NCBI RefSeq assembly: GCF_000143415.4
Contig: NW_003314273.1
Location: 327,103-370,694 of the forward strand
DNA: 43,592 nucleotides
Direction of reading: 5' to 3'
From: Selaginella moellendorffii
Taxonomy: Eukaryota > Streptophyta > Lycopodiopsida > Selaginellales > Selaginellaceae
Below the pieces are notes generated by a model, which was not told the DNA's origin, ran no database searches, and saw only the letters and a program-made list of their open reading frames with translations. The position numbers and the translations under genes are program-made. Below are positions 11,121 to 24,100 of the stretch, one piece after another. Every line of letters starts with the position of its first letter. Position 1 is the first letter of the stretch.

Positions 11121-13106
11121 AAAGGTATTCCTTAGTTTAACTTTTATTGATGGTCAAAAATACCTATCCTCGAGGAGTAGTATGTTGAAAGGGCATGACT
11201 CTCCACCATAGTTTATATGTGAACATGTTGGCAATGTGGTGGATAGAAAGGGGCCAATTTGGGAACGACTCTGGGATCGTAGAAATAATAGAAGATTTAC
11301 CTTAGGGAGTTGAGGATGTGATTATATAAACATTTGACTTAGCAAATTAGCTAATGTAATTGTGGTAAACAACTATAGTTGAAATCATAGGAATGATAAA
11401 AACTCTTAAACAATAAAAGAGTCATAAGATTATTCTCATGTAGTTGAGGATGGTGCTCAAGAAATTGAAACTAAAGTTAGTGACTATGGATAGATAGTTT
11501 TAAGGGGCAAAGGTAGCCCATATGGAACAAATAATAACCAAGTGTTAGAATAACACTTGCAAAGATGGTCTTTGTGAGTAGGATATAAATACAAGAAGTT
11601 GTATTCCAATGAGGTAGCACCTCAAAAATAACCATGAGGTTAGAATCTTACAGGTTGTCAATTTAGCAAAGTCCAAAAAAAAGCTAGACAACTCAAGTAG
11701 AGTTAAAAGAATGGTTCTAAAGGATTATTGAAAGCATATGGATAAAAGTGTGTTGTACTCTACGAAGGGCAAGGAGGATCATAGAGAGGCCCATGTATAG
11801 CGATGTTAATTCTAGTGTATGGGGTTACAAAGTGAATATATCCAGATTTCAAAACCACTCCCTAAATCATTGAATACATTCATCTTTAAAAATACTTGCT
11901 AAGGTATGGTAAAATGTGTAAAACTACCCTCCTAGTCGGGAGGAAAATAACTAAAGGGAAGGTGTAAGACCAAAAATAAATCATAAAGGGATAAAACCGA
12001 ATTATAGAAATCGAAGAGTATAACCAAGAGTGGTTATGCAAGTTAGAAGTGTAGAATTAAATGAGTGCTCGAAAAGAAGAGGCCTTAGCAAGCTAAGGGA
12101 CAAAGTCCCTTCAAGGTTCTCAAAACCAATTCTAGGTAGGTTAGTACTTATAAAGACAAGTGTAAATGATTCATAAAATGCATGAAATTAAAGTGGCACA
12201 ATAGAAGCATGGTTTTGAAGCTTGTCATAAAGCAAAGCTATCAAGGTTGAGCAAGTAGTTCCCGAATGTTCAAAGAGACGGCTTTGAACAAGAGTCGATA
12301 ATTAAAAACTTTCATACTTATGTATAAAACCATGTTACGTTGGTCGATTGACTTACTAAGTGAGATTGGTAAATCGGGGGAACAAAGACCCTAATTAACG
12401 GTGTTGATTTCAAAAAGGGTAGCATGACTCGTCAAGTGAGAGGACTTGGTAGTTTGGAGGAATTAGGTTCCTAAACTATAATCTAAAGCATGTTTTGGGT
12501 ATAAATTGGTGCACTGGCGTGGGGAGTCATGCTAGTGATGCTGTCCATAGATGCATATATGAAGGTTAAGTTCGAGTTCTAACCCTCTAGTGTTTGGGTT
12601 CGAGTCCCAAGTTATTAGGGTGTGGTGATGGTTTGTTTTCGGTGGTCATGGACTCTTAGTAAGAAGACTGGCTTGAGAACACTGCCAAGCGAGGGATGCC
12701 CTAAAGTCGTGATGCATAGTTAGATTATTTAGTGTGAAAGTTCAACATATTTAACTTGAACACTTTGGTGCAAGTGGCATCAAGGACATGATGAATAAGA
12801 TAGGGACACCGAGTCTCTGTTATTATGGACCCCTAGTTGAAAGGGCTGGCTTAGGTGCACCACCAAGTGTGGGGGATGCCCTCGAGGTCATAGGCAACAA
12901 CTTAAAGGTTTGAAAGACCTAATACCTATTAGCAAATTTGTTAAAGTGTCAAGGTGAGATCACTAGGTGATCTTATAGTTAAATAAGGATAAGGTCTTTG
13001 TTTAGTTAAGAAATAATGTTCCTAATTCAAAGTGTTAATTTGAACTATTAATAATGGTATGACTTAATCAAAATGACCAAGTGGGAAGGACACCTAAGGG
13101 AAATGA

Positions 13107-13390
13107 GTTGTGTCAATGCGATGGTATAGTGAGTCCAAGAAAGTAGTCTCTAGGAAAGACTCATGAGAAAGTCATAAAGTTGGGCTATGGATAGAGCCCA
13201 TAACTAAAAATGCTAAAAAAATTTATTAACGGTGAACACCCTCTAAACATGGAAAAGCAAAGATGTGTCAATGTGATGGTATATTGAGTCCAAGAAAGTG
13301 GAAAGACCCATGGGAGGGTTATAAAGTTAGACCATGGATAGAGCATATAATAGAAAATGATAAAAAGATTTACTAAGGGTGAACACCCTT
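13107..13390 (+). repeat. two-copy tandem duplication of about 140 bp in the interior
   Basis: The block starting near 13107 (TGTGTCAATGCGATGGTATAG) recurs near 13266 (TGTGTCAATGTGATGGTATAT). Both copies continue through similar sequence to GGTGAACACCCT. The second copy has a short internal deletion. Confidence 0.7.
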
Positions 13391-14464
13391 TGGACTTAAT
13401 AAAGCAAAGCCTTTGCTATGGAACTGAAAGAATACCTCGAAAATGGAGGTAGTGATCTTATATTGCTTGGTGCAACAATCAAAGGAAAAAGAGCAAAAGA
13501 CTAATGGCCAAAATTGGGCCATGGAAATTATTGAAAAGAATTTAAATGACAAAATTAGGTAAGCAACACTCATGTATTGGATGCTAATAGATTGTGAGAA
13601 AAAATATATATTTCCAAGGATGGATTTTTGCTCTAATTTAGCAAAGGTGAAATCTCCAAAGGAAGGAGTGGCAAGAAAGTCAAATAATAAAGCCGTGGAC
13701 AGCCCTAGCACAAATTATGGATAAATGGAATTTAGTGCTTAGAGTGGCATGAAATAGAAAAGAAGATAATGGTGCCTTCAAGTAAAGAACTTTCAAGGAT
13801 GGGGAAGTGGAGTTTACATAACATATGCAATACAAGGTGTTAAAGACACTTAAGAAATTGATTTTGAGAAGTCAAAATTAAAAGTTCTAAAGTGTGATAG
13901 TTATATTGATAGAACCTAAAACTACTCAAGAATGAGTAGTTGGATTGAAATAGAGAAGATGTTTTTAACAAGTTCAACAAGAACTAAACTAAATAAAGGG
14001 AGAGAACCACTAAAAGTGGTCTAATGAGTCTCTAAGTTATCGAGACTATGCTCTTTAAAGGATAGGCAAGGCATGGTGACCTTTAGATATTAAACCATTA
14101 ACACATATTGGCTTGGTGCCAAGGATGAAAAATGGTAATCCATAATGGGGTTATTTTATAAAATGGTTTATTGTTTGATGAAGATATTGAACTTCGTCTA
14201 TAGGTAGTGGAGTTGTGAGACACAAATCCCTAAGCCCCAAAGTGGAGCAAAAAGGGTGCCATATGATAGTGGTCAAAGTAGAAGTCCAACAAGCATAATA
14301 TGTTTGGACCAAAAGCTCCAACTCAGAAAGTCGAAAGTGGGAACAAAACTTCGAACAAAATGCTAGAGGAATGAGCATGAAGCAATTAGTGAATGAGTCT
14401 CTAAAAAGGGATAGAAGAAGGACTGACACATGGCAAGTGTTATGACACATAGAAGTGTTAAAAA

Positions 14465-14764
14465 CGAGTCCAAAAAGGAGTTCGAGAAGGAATCTAAGAT
14501 AGAGTCTGATATGGACCTGAGATGGACCCAAGATGGAGTTTGAGATGAACCTGCGGTGGAGTCTAAGATGGACCCGAGATGGAGTCTAAAGTCGAGTCTG
14601 AGATAGACCTGAGATGGAGTCCAAGGTTGAGGCCGAGAAAGAGCCCGAGAAAGAGGCCAAGAAAGTGATCGAGACCGAGACTGAGACAAAGACCAAGTCT
14701 GAGACCGAGTCCGAGACCAAGTCTGAGACTAAGTCTAAGACTGAGTTTAAGTCCAAGTCTGAGG
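14465..14764 (+). repeat. LTR minisatellite, degraded copy
   Basis: About 300 bp of 12-bp GAGATGGACCTG/GATGGAGTCT units passing into 6-bp GAGACC and GAGTCT units. Confidence 0.85.
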
Positions 14765-14985
14765 GTGAAAGCCTAAAGCAATTGTCTCCCAGACCCTAGG
14801 GGGTTTAGTGAGCTCCAAAAGTATAATAGGGGGAGGACTCCAGTGGAGCCAATTTAGCCAAGAAAGGACAATGTGACCAAAGAAGGCTATACCCACATGT
14901 TAGGTGATGATATATCCACTGAGGAGTTCAAGGTTAGAGTGAATACGAATAAACAAATAGGGTAATTTGATGAAATATTCAAGAG

Positions 14986-16507
14986 TGTAAGTGACTAAAT
15001 TTTCCATTCTACTTTAGTCACTTAACCACACCTCCGACTATTTGGAGGAGTCTTACTCACAACCTTTGTAAGTTCTATTTTGGACTTAGGGACTTGTTAA
15101 CCCCAAGAATGGCATCCATGCCACTTAACCATTGCACTTGGTCCAAATGCTCCATATGTTCAATCCCAGGACCAACACCCCAAAGTACTACCAACATATC
15201 AGCCCATTACGCTAAGGCCATGCCCATTCACCTTGGTCATACCAGTGGTCTGACACCACCTACATCATAGTCCTGTCTCTCAAAGACTGGGCCATTCTTC
15301 CCTGAGTGATCATTTTAAATCCACTCCTTAGCCTCCTTAGGATGCTCGCAAACATGGGGAATGCCTTCCCCAATATCCCTTTTACAGTCCCCACCAAGTC
15401 CCTTTTCTGTCTATAGTTGCATTCGCCAACACTGCCACTGGGACAAGGCCCATAGGCCTGACCACTAAGCCTTATGGTCCTCTAGAACTTCCTCACCACA
15501 CGATTGTATCCTTGGTCACTACACCAAAGGATTGCTCCTCTTCCTTTCTATAGTTTGGGCCTTTGGGACAACATTTCGGAACACCATGGCCCTACGCGAG
15601 CCTCATGGGTACTCTCTCCACCTTCCACCTTTGGGTGCTCTAGCCATGAACTTAGAGCGAGGTTCTGTTGAGCCATGTCAGGTATCCAAGTAGGTAGTGC
15701 TACCCACACTTGGACTAGGAGCATCAACTATTTGATCTCCCAGGGGAACTAAAGCCGGCTCTTGAACACTTCACCAAGCTACCCTGCTTGTTGGTCCGTA
15801 TTCACTTTAGTCTTGGACTTCCCAATGGTCAGCTCATCACCCAACACCTGGGTATAGCCTTCCTGGGCCAAACTAGCCTTTCCTGGCCAAACTGGCTCCA
15901 CTGGGCTCCAACCCCCACACTCTCCCTACTATACTTTTGGAACCCTCTGCAGCCCCCCCCCCCCCTTCTAGGGGACGATTGCTTTGGGCTTTCACCCAAC
16001 TGCCTGTATTAGTATTCGGACTCGGACTCAGTCTCGGTCTTGGTCTCGGACTTGGACTTAGTCTCAGTCTCGGTCCCTGTTCCATGTCGAATCCATCCTA
16101 GACTCCATCTTGGATCCATCTCGAGTCCATCTCGGTCTCCATCTTGGATCCATCTTGGGTTCATCTCGGACTCCATCTCGAACTCCATCTTGGGTCCATC
16201 TTGGACTCCATCTTGGGTCCATCTCGGGTCCATCTTGGGTCTGTCTCAAACTCCATCTTGGACTCCTTCTTGGACACTTCCACGTGTCATGTTTAGTCCT
16301 CTTGTGTCCCCTTTTCTAGAGACTCACTCATGGCTCGTTTTGTGCTTGTTCCTTGAGCATTGCATTGGGAGTTCCACTCCCACTCTCGACTTTTCAAGTC
16401 GGAGATTTTAGTCCAAACATGTTATGCTCGTTTGGCTTTCGCTTCAACCACTACCACATGGCACCCTTTTGGCTCCACTTTAGAGCCTAGGGATTTTATG
16501 TCTCACA
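14986..16507 (-). mobile_element. solo LTR (1,522 bp), minus, with target-site duplication AAGAG
   Basis: On plus it starts TGTAAGTGACTAAATTTTCC and ends GGGATTTTATGTCTCACA, the inverse of the family LTR with TG...CA ends. AAGAG at 14981-14985 is repeated exactly at 16508-16512. Removing the unit and one AAGAG restores the sequence GTTCAAGAGCTGGCTCTAAC-type found in the other LTRs. It is shorter than the 4462-6259 copy, mainly because its minisatellite is shorter. Confidence 0.88.
16010..16275 (-). repeat. LTR minisatellite, inverted copy
   Basis: About 265 bp of the family minisatellite read on the minus strand. GGACTC-type units come first, then 12-bp units such as CATCTTGGGTCC. Confidence 0.85.
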
Positions 16508-17278
16508 AAGAGCTGGCTCTAACTCCCCTGGAACGTCAAAATGGTTGATGCTCCCAATCCAAGTGTGGGTAGCACTACTTACTTGGCTACCTAGCGTGGC
16601 TCATCAAAACCTTGCTCTAGCCACATGGCTAAGGCACCTAAGGGCAGAAGGTGGGGAGAGTACCCATGAGGCTTGCATAGGGTCATAATGTTTTGAAATA
16701 TTATCCCAAATTCTTGGACTCTGGAAAGGAAAAAGAGTAATCCTTTACAATCACATGGTAAAGAAGTTCTAAAGGTCAATAAGACTTAGTGATCAGGCTT
16801 TTATGCCTTGACCCAGTAGCAATGTGGGCAAGCACGGCTATGGATGGGGACTTGGTAGGAATTGCAGGCAAAGTGTAAGCTGCCAACTTCACCCCAGTGC
16901 GGTAAGTATAGCCAATGAGTTTCAAGCGAAATTGGTATCACACTCACTTTTGAACCATTCATTGATAAATGGCTTAGTATTTGAGAGATGGGTTTGTGAT
17001 GTAAGTGGTCTTGGGCCACCAAGATGACAAAGGTGAATGAGCATAGCTTTAGCGTAATAAGTTGATATATCAATGGTACCTTTGGGTGTTGGTCATAAGA
17101 TCGGACACGTGGAGCACTTGGACCAAGTGCAAAGGCTGAGTTGCATAGATGCTATTCACAAAGCTAACAAGTCCCCAAGTTCGAAGTCATACCTATAGAG
17201 GTTATAAGTGAAACTCTTCCAAATGGTCAAAAGTGTAATTAAATGACTAAAGTAAAATGAAAAATTTAGTCACTTACA

Positions 17279-17522
17279 TGCAAGTGGTCTTAAACCATCA
17301 ATGTGACAAAATTGAATGAACATGACTCTAGTGTAATGGGCTAATATATTAATGGTATCTTTGAGTGTCGGTTATGAGATTGGACATGAGGAGCACTTAA
17401 ACCAAGTGCAAAGGCTAAATGGAATAGATGTTATTCACAAGACTAATATGTCCTCAAATCCTAAATAAAACTTATGAAAGTTGCAAGTGAAACTCCTCCA
17501 AATAATCAAAGGTATGGTTAAT
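17279..17522 (+). mobile_element. LTR 3'-end fragment
   Basis: Immediately after the LTR end at 17278 comes a second, more decayed copy of the last 240 bp or so of the same LTR. It runs from TGCAAGTGGTC to about CAAAGGTATGGTTAA and lacks the terminal GTCACTTACA. It may be a remnant of an earlier insertion or a duplication of the LTR tail. Confidence 0.6.
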
Positions 17523-18157
17523 TGTGAAATTGCTTTTATCTTTGACCTTTACTAAATATTAACTAAAATCCACAACCTTTTCCTTTGTGAGGCTTTCTAG
17601 CTTTGTGGAAAGGGCAAAATCATTATATGGTAGCTCTTCTTGGAACTAAAGTTTACTAAGTCTACTTTAAAAACTCTTTAACTTATTCTTCTTCATTGAT
17701 GTTTGTTTAAATGTACTACTTGAATTTCCTCCAAAAGTCATTTTTTGCCCTCTATGAGTCAAATTCTCTCCTGCCATGCAACAGGATACTACTTCCCAAT
17801 AATTTTAGACATCTAATTCTGGAAAAGACTATAGATCTCTTTATCTAATCACTCCCTACATAACAAAATCTTAGGATATATAATATTTTACTACCCTCTT
17901 ATACCGAGTCAAGTTTGAATTGACCCATATTACCAATGTATATTCTCTAGTTGCACAGCAAACTCCTCCAGGAATGTGGAAACACCAAGTCAATAGGAGT
18001 TCCAAGAAGAGATTTGAGGATTTAATAAGCTTCTTAGTTAGACACACATAGTTCCCTCTGTGCCAAGGTTTGGACAGCACAAGCATGAAGAAACTGCGGC
18101 TTGAGAGGAGTGTGCTGGAGAAAAGCGAACACTTTTGCCTGAGTTTGCAAACGTTTC
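17523..18157. other. AT-rich spacer between the transposon block and the Dicer-like gene
   Basis: No gene or family repeat is recognisable. The last 100 bp or so before the Dicer stop codon are less AT-rich and probably hold its 3' UTR. Confidence 0.5.
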
Positions 18158-21100
18158 TCAGCTGCTTGACGCAAAGCTGCTTAGCCGCTGTAGCATCTTC
18201 TTGGCAGCATCGCGCATTGCTCTCTCTTTGTTGGCCATGAAGCAGCTCACTTGTTCCAAGAAACCTTCGCCAGGGATTTCCACTGACACAGTGAATGAGA
18301 ACCTGGCAGACAGCGCAGTAGCAACCATGTCAGTCGGACAAACACGACATTTTCCCGAGCTCACCATCGTCCTTGAGCCACTCCACGCCTTTCCTTTGCC
18401 TCGAATTTCGGTGATCCCAGCTTTCTCTGGCTGCAAAAGTCTTGCAGGAGAGCTATCGCACAGTTCGTCATCTCTGTTTGCACACAGGCGTTTAAGACAG
18501 TAGAGTGGCATGGGGAGCTTTTACCTGTTGTTACCGCAGTCAGTGACTCTAAATCAACGTCCAGGTTGCGAATTGGTACAAAACTTTTGGACGAAGTATG
18601 AGCTTGATTGTGTTCAACTGTAAGGCAGTTCACCTGTTAAACCGCAGAAAGAAAAAGTGATGGCAACCTTGTCCAGAGTAATCAGTAGTTTCCACGTTCC
18701 GTGTATTCTTCTCCTCAGTTATATCAATCTTTTCTGAAGCATCTAGATAGTAAAGAATAAACTAAAAAGAGTGAGAATGCAATTAGATACTACGTTACCC
18801 TGTCCGGAGCAATCAGTAATTGTCAAGTTGCATGTCATCTGCTCCTCAGTTACATCAATTTGAAGTGGCAGCTGTTCTGAAACCTCTGGATAATGAAGAA
18901 CCAAATAAAAGAATGAGAACATCAACAATATGATACCTTGTCCAGAGAAATTGGTAATTTCCATGTTGCATATAGTCTGCTCCTCGTTTGCTCCACTTCT
19001 AGGTCGCATTTGTTCATCTGGATAGAGGAAAACAAAGATTTGAGAATGAAAAGATTTGAGAATGAAGTAAATCATGTGGATGGATTTTTTCACGGAAGTC
19101 TCAAGCTATAGCAACCTTGCATCCCCTTCAATTCCAATGCATTTTCGTGTGAAGGAACACCATCTTCTTCTTGAGTTAAAGAGTCCCAACGAGGATGCCG
19201 ATGGCCAAGGTCCTGCGCTTTCAGCGAGTCAGATCCACAAGGAACTGAAACAGAGGATTTACCTTAAGCATCGTCAGCAGTTTTTCTGCTACGTCTTTCC
19301 GTGCATCTTTCTTGTTCTTAATGCTTGAAACTTCGGTGAACCTTTGCTCACCAGCTTTTAAAAGTATCTCTGCTGTGGCACCAGAGCTTGATTGGACCCA
19401 TTCGAATTCCCAGCTCTTATAACTGCACAATTCGTGAAACTCTCTAACCGGATGGAATGAGAGCGTCGCCGGTGTCACAAACGGTGACAAAAGCCGCTTC
19501 AATACAACCCACAGCTTCTCGAAATCAAAGCCGGAATCCACAAGTATTGCCCCCGCTACACTTTCCACAATATCTGCCAGGGCCTGCACAGTCGAGAGCG
19601 TCACAAAACATACCGTAAAACAACTAAAGATACTTTACCTTTGGCCCCGAAAGAGCTTTGAACCCAAACATAACACTGCATTCCGGATCTCTGTCTAAAA
19701 CATCCAGAAATGAATTTATCTTTGCTCGTAGTTCTGCGGAGCCGTGTCGAAGGTACGAGTGCAGTCGATGCTTCACTGCAACGCGAGCTAAACAGTCGTT
19801 ATTGACAGATGCTGAGCGGAGGTCCGAGAGCAATCCCGGGCTTAAACCGGGGTGTGACGTAAATAGGTGTCGAGTCACAAGAAAATCAAGGACAGCATCC
19901 CCGATGAACTCCAACCTCTGAAAATAAAAACGGAGATAAATCTGACATTAGTAAACAAACCAGCCGTCTTACCTGGTAGCAGAAAACCGTATCCGGTGTA
20001 GAAGCATGCGTGATCGCCTCCAGCAGAAGCGCCTTGTTCTGGAACGTGTAACAGAGTTCTTTCTCTAACGAAAGCAAGGCAGGCATATGAAACTGAACTG
20101 CATCCAAAGGAACAGGGCGATGCTGGCTCGCTGCGATTAAACCACTGTCGAAATCCACATCTACTTGCAGTGCTTTCATGAACTCCAAAGCACCATCGAA
20201 GCCCCCTCCAACAGTATACGCCCCGATCAAAGCTTCTAAAGCATCCGACGTGGTTTTGGAGCACATCCATCGATGGCCTTGTCCGCAAGTTTTCCCGACG
20301 TAGTACGTAGCATCTGTCGGTCTTGGCTTGCTTGATTCTTTTGTCACAAGGTTGTCCAGTCGACAGCAGCATTTTCTGCTTCTCTGGCGGTACATACCCG
20401 CTCCGACCCAGTAGGACGGGTAGAAAGGCTCGTCCCGAACATACATCTGGGAACAGTGATAAGAGTCTTATATCAGACGCATATATGCTTACCGGTAAAT
20501 CTTGTGCTACGGCGAGCTTGCGAAGTGTTGAATTGCATATGGCATGAGACCTTCGATCGGACAGTTCACCTTCGTGCATGGTCGAATGAAGAAGATATAA
20601 TTTCCTGGTTACAGCGTACTTGAGAACCGAGTCTCCGAGCAGCTCGAGACCTTCGTATGAGAAACCGTCTTGACAACGCAAGCTTGTGCGTGCCTCGAGG
20701 ATCTGGGAAAAAGCGTTGTACATGTGGCAAAGAACGAAAAACATACATACCTTGGAAGCGTGAGCACATGGAAAATGCTTTGTGAACTTTGTCCGAAGTT
20801 CGGAGGAGATGATGTACGCGGTAAAGCGATACATAAACGAAGGCACCAGATATAAAGATCGAATCATTGAACTCCTTGCGCCAAGAACGAGACAAAGCTC
20901 TGGTGGAATCTCCACAAAGTTTTTTACGATGGCAGCTGGTTCTATAAAAGAGACAGGGTGTTCCATTCAGGTTAGCTTTCCAAAACGACCGAAATCTAGT
21001 ACTTTGTTTGTTGTTTCGATCTGGCTCGTGCAGATGGTTGTGAACGGCATGCGTTGGTTTGGCTCGTAGAAAAGGTTGCGTTTGATATCGCAACAATCGC

Positions 21101-24100
21101 CCATGCCTGAGAAATAGAATGTAAGCAAGCCAGGATACATTGAAGTACGTACTTTCTAAGATAGAACTCCTCGTAAGTGCACGGCTCGGACTCTTCGTTT
21201 TCTTTAAACGTCGACTGAGCTCCTAAATCCTCCAAAACTTCGACAATGGAGAAGAGCTTTCCTGTGTGTACTGTAAGCACGACAGCGTCTTGTAGCGCGC
21301 CGGGACTCACAGGGCCACTAGCTGTGTAAATAAGACCGGCATCGGGTCTCTCCATACAGACCTCGGTCTTGTTCAGCTCGGAGCACAGACTTGGTAGCAA
21401 CTTGGCAGCGTCTGCACAGCGTGTTACGATGTTCCAGTCGATATCACAGCTCCCATCAAGAATAGGTAGCAACAAGTACGTCTCCGACCACAATTCATTC
21501 GCTTTCTCAGTGGAGGAAAGCAAGCACGTTGCCAGTGTCCTGTCGTTCTTATCCTCCCGAAACACCAACCTGCTGAACGCTCCGTTGAACATGATCTCTT
21601 GATAAGCTTTCGCTGCAGCAAGCTGGTGACAGCAACAATATAACATCAATAGTAAACAAACAAAGCAAGGCACGATCCCATACCTGGACAGAGTCTACCC
21701 GACGTTGCCCAGCAGAGGAAAGTTTCGCTTTCACAGCTCTGTTCTTGGTGAGATAGAGATTAACTTCAATATTCCCGACGTCGTCATCAAGGGCGGCATC
21801 AAATAAAAGACCAAAATTTGTATACGTTGAGCCATTCTCCTCCGGATGGAATATGAGAGCATAGATATGCAAAATTATATCCGTCGAGGTCGTTATCCAT
21901 TGTCTCTGGTAAGTAGTGGACTTGATAGACGGAAATAGCTCCTTGAGCTTCGTAGAGCCTGCCTTCACAAGAACCAGGTAAGTAAAGTAAAGAAACACAT
22001 AAGAACCAGAGTACCTAGTCCCGGACCCTCCGAAGCCATCTTTTCTTCGCGGACCTCAGGTGGATGGCGTTCGCCTAGTGCCCCCAAAGCGTCCAGCTGC
22101 CGGCATGCCTCAAGACATGCTACCTTCTTCGCAAGCTGCTTGTTTCGCTTTGGAGGCCCTGTGAGTACATGAAGAGGGGCATTCGGAGGAAACGTTATTG
22201 TACACGAGAACAACTCCTCGTTATCAGATTCACATTTAGTGACTTCGATTTCTGGTTTGGGATTGTAGTATCTGCAATAAAAGTTTGTCAATCCATAACG
22301 TTTAGATATCAATACTCTCAGACCTGTCCCCTGGGAGTTGGCTGCAGTATCTGTAGATAAAAGATACTGCACCATCGGTGCTAATGCATGCTCCAGAGGT
22401 CGTGTAAAAGAAGTCCAAGTCCGCGTCGATCAATGGCGTTATTTCAATAGTTTTGCTCATTCGGGATAATGCTTCGGCCCTCATAAGCTCCTCACTGTTT
22501 ACCAGTTCCATCAGCAGGCTCTCCTGCTCCAGGTTACCCCTGATAATGTACGGTGAGAACTTTGCATATTAAAAAAAGAACATCAAACCTTTCAAGAAGA
22601 AACATATAGGTTGCGTCTCGTTTCCGTGCCCGGCCACGCGACTGAATAAAGCTCCTAAGGGTCCGACAAATATCAAACCTCACGACGCAATTGCACGACT
22701 GCACGTCGAGACCCTCCTCGGCAACTGATGTACAGATTAACACATTCAACTGGACNNNNNNNNNNNNNNNNNNNNNNNNNNNNNNNNNNNNNNNNNNNNN
22801 NNNNNNNNNNNNNNNNNNNNNNNNNNNNNNNNNNNNNNNNNNNNNNNNNNNNNNNATCGATAGCTTTAAAGGTGCTCAGGAGCCTGGCAAGCACCTGTGT
22901 CACGACCACTCTCTCAACAAAAATCATGCATCGAAAAGGCTCAACATTTCTGCCAGAACCAAACAAACAAAAAATCAAACCATTGTATAAACGCTGGCCA
23001 AATGTCTACCTGTATCTCACTAGAATTTTGAGTAATGCTTTAACTTTTGAAGTTAGTAACCCAGAATTGACAGCCTTTTTGGCATCCTCGGGGCTTGATA
23101 TGCTGCTGACGGAGTCTAGGACAGGAAGTCAGTTAAAATTACTGAAAGACATCTCACAAACCTCCAGGCACAAAACTCTTCAAGATGTTGTAAGCTTCTT
23201 TCAAAAACCTTTGTTCGTCATTAGTATCCTCATTGTCCACTGGGGGTTTCGTACCCTCTGGATCAATTTTTAGAAGTACCTCAACAGCCTGCAACACATA
23301 AGTGAGACCAAAACAGCTAAAAAAAATATAGTTTTTCACCAGGACGGCGCTCCACAAACCAAGGTCGAGAAGGGAGCTTGTGATCGCATTATATAGGTTT
23401 GAAAACTTGGAACGTTTTTTATTTTCGTCGCTTAACTGACATGTGCCGATACAGCTTCTTTGCTGATACTGCAATAACCACGTAAAACACAGACAGATAG
23501 ATAATGACATTTACCTTGTCTAACAAATCAGTGAGGCATCTGCGCAATTCTTTAAAACAGTGGTGAGCTTTGTCGTAGTATAAGTTTCGGTAAAAAGGGG
23601 TTGGCACTTTCTCTTCAAGCTCTGCTCGAGATGTTATTGTGTAAATCTAGAAAAGCCAGCACTTAGTTTGAAATTAAAACACGCAAAAAATATATTACCT
23701 TGGAGTCTAAAAGGCTCTCAAGATCTCTCATCTCCTTGCAAAGCTTCCCATCCTCACAGGTAGAGACTACGTAGATCACGTTAGAGAGATGTGTAAAAGC
23801 TCACTGTTGTACCTTTCGTTGCGACGAGAGATCCAGTCATTCCAAAAATTCTCGGTTTAAGTTTCAACGTCGAAGTATGATAGTAAGTCTGGAAACAAAA
23901 CAGCGAGTAAGAATCCAGGAGAGAGCACGAGGCATACCTTCATGACCGAAGCATATGGATGGTTATTTTGAGCCCTGTGGCACTCGTCAAAAATCAAAAC
24001 TTCGATCATTTCCATTCTGATTGCCGATAGCTGGAGCGAGTTAAACAGAACTTGCGCGGTCATCACTAACACCTGAAAAGAGAATTTCGATCGACAAGGC

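Larger units (their letters stand above)
11111..14213 (+). mobile_element. non-coding internal domain, 3.1 kb
   Basis: This region lies between the LTR at 9232-11110 and the one starting at 14214. It is AT-rich and frame-poor: the longest frame lying wholly inside it is about 112 codons, on the minus strand, and matches nothing I know. No gag-pol motifs are visible. It contains a local tandem duplication near 13107-13390. The family looks non-autonomous (LARD-like), presumably mobilised by a partner element elsewhere, or is too decayed to judge. Confidence 0.65.
14214..17278 (+). mobile_element. 3' LTR (plus) interrupted by a nested solo LTR
   Basis: It starts TGTGAGACACAAATCCC at 14214 and ends GTCACTTACA at 17278. 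The piece 14214-14985 and the piece resuming at 16513 are separated by the inverted solo LTR 14986-16507 plus one copy of its target duplication. The joined LTR is about 1.54 kb. It carries its own minisatellite at 14465-14764. Confidence 0.78.

Noticed and set aside
13373-13711. 112-codon minus-strand ORF in the transposon interior
   Set aside because: No domain; it is not preserved in the other interior copies, which have stops at matching positions.
18158-18511. 117-codon frame through the Dicer-like C-terminus, read as one exon
   Set aside because: Exon phases and the dsRBD pattern show that the first part is intron and another frame (exon 28), joined to this frame at 18302.
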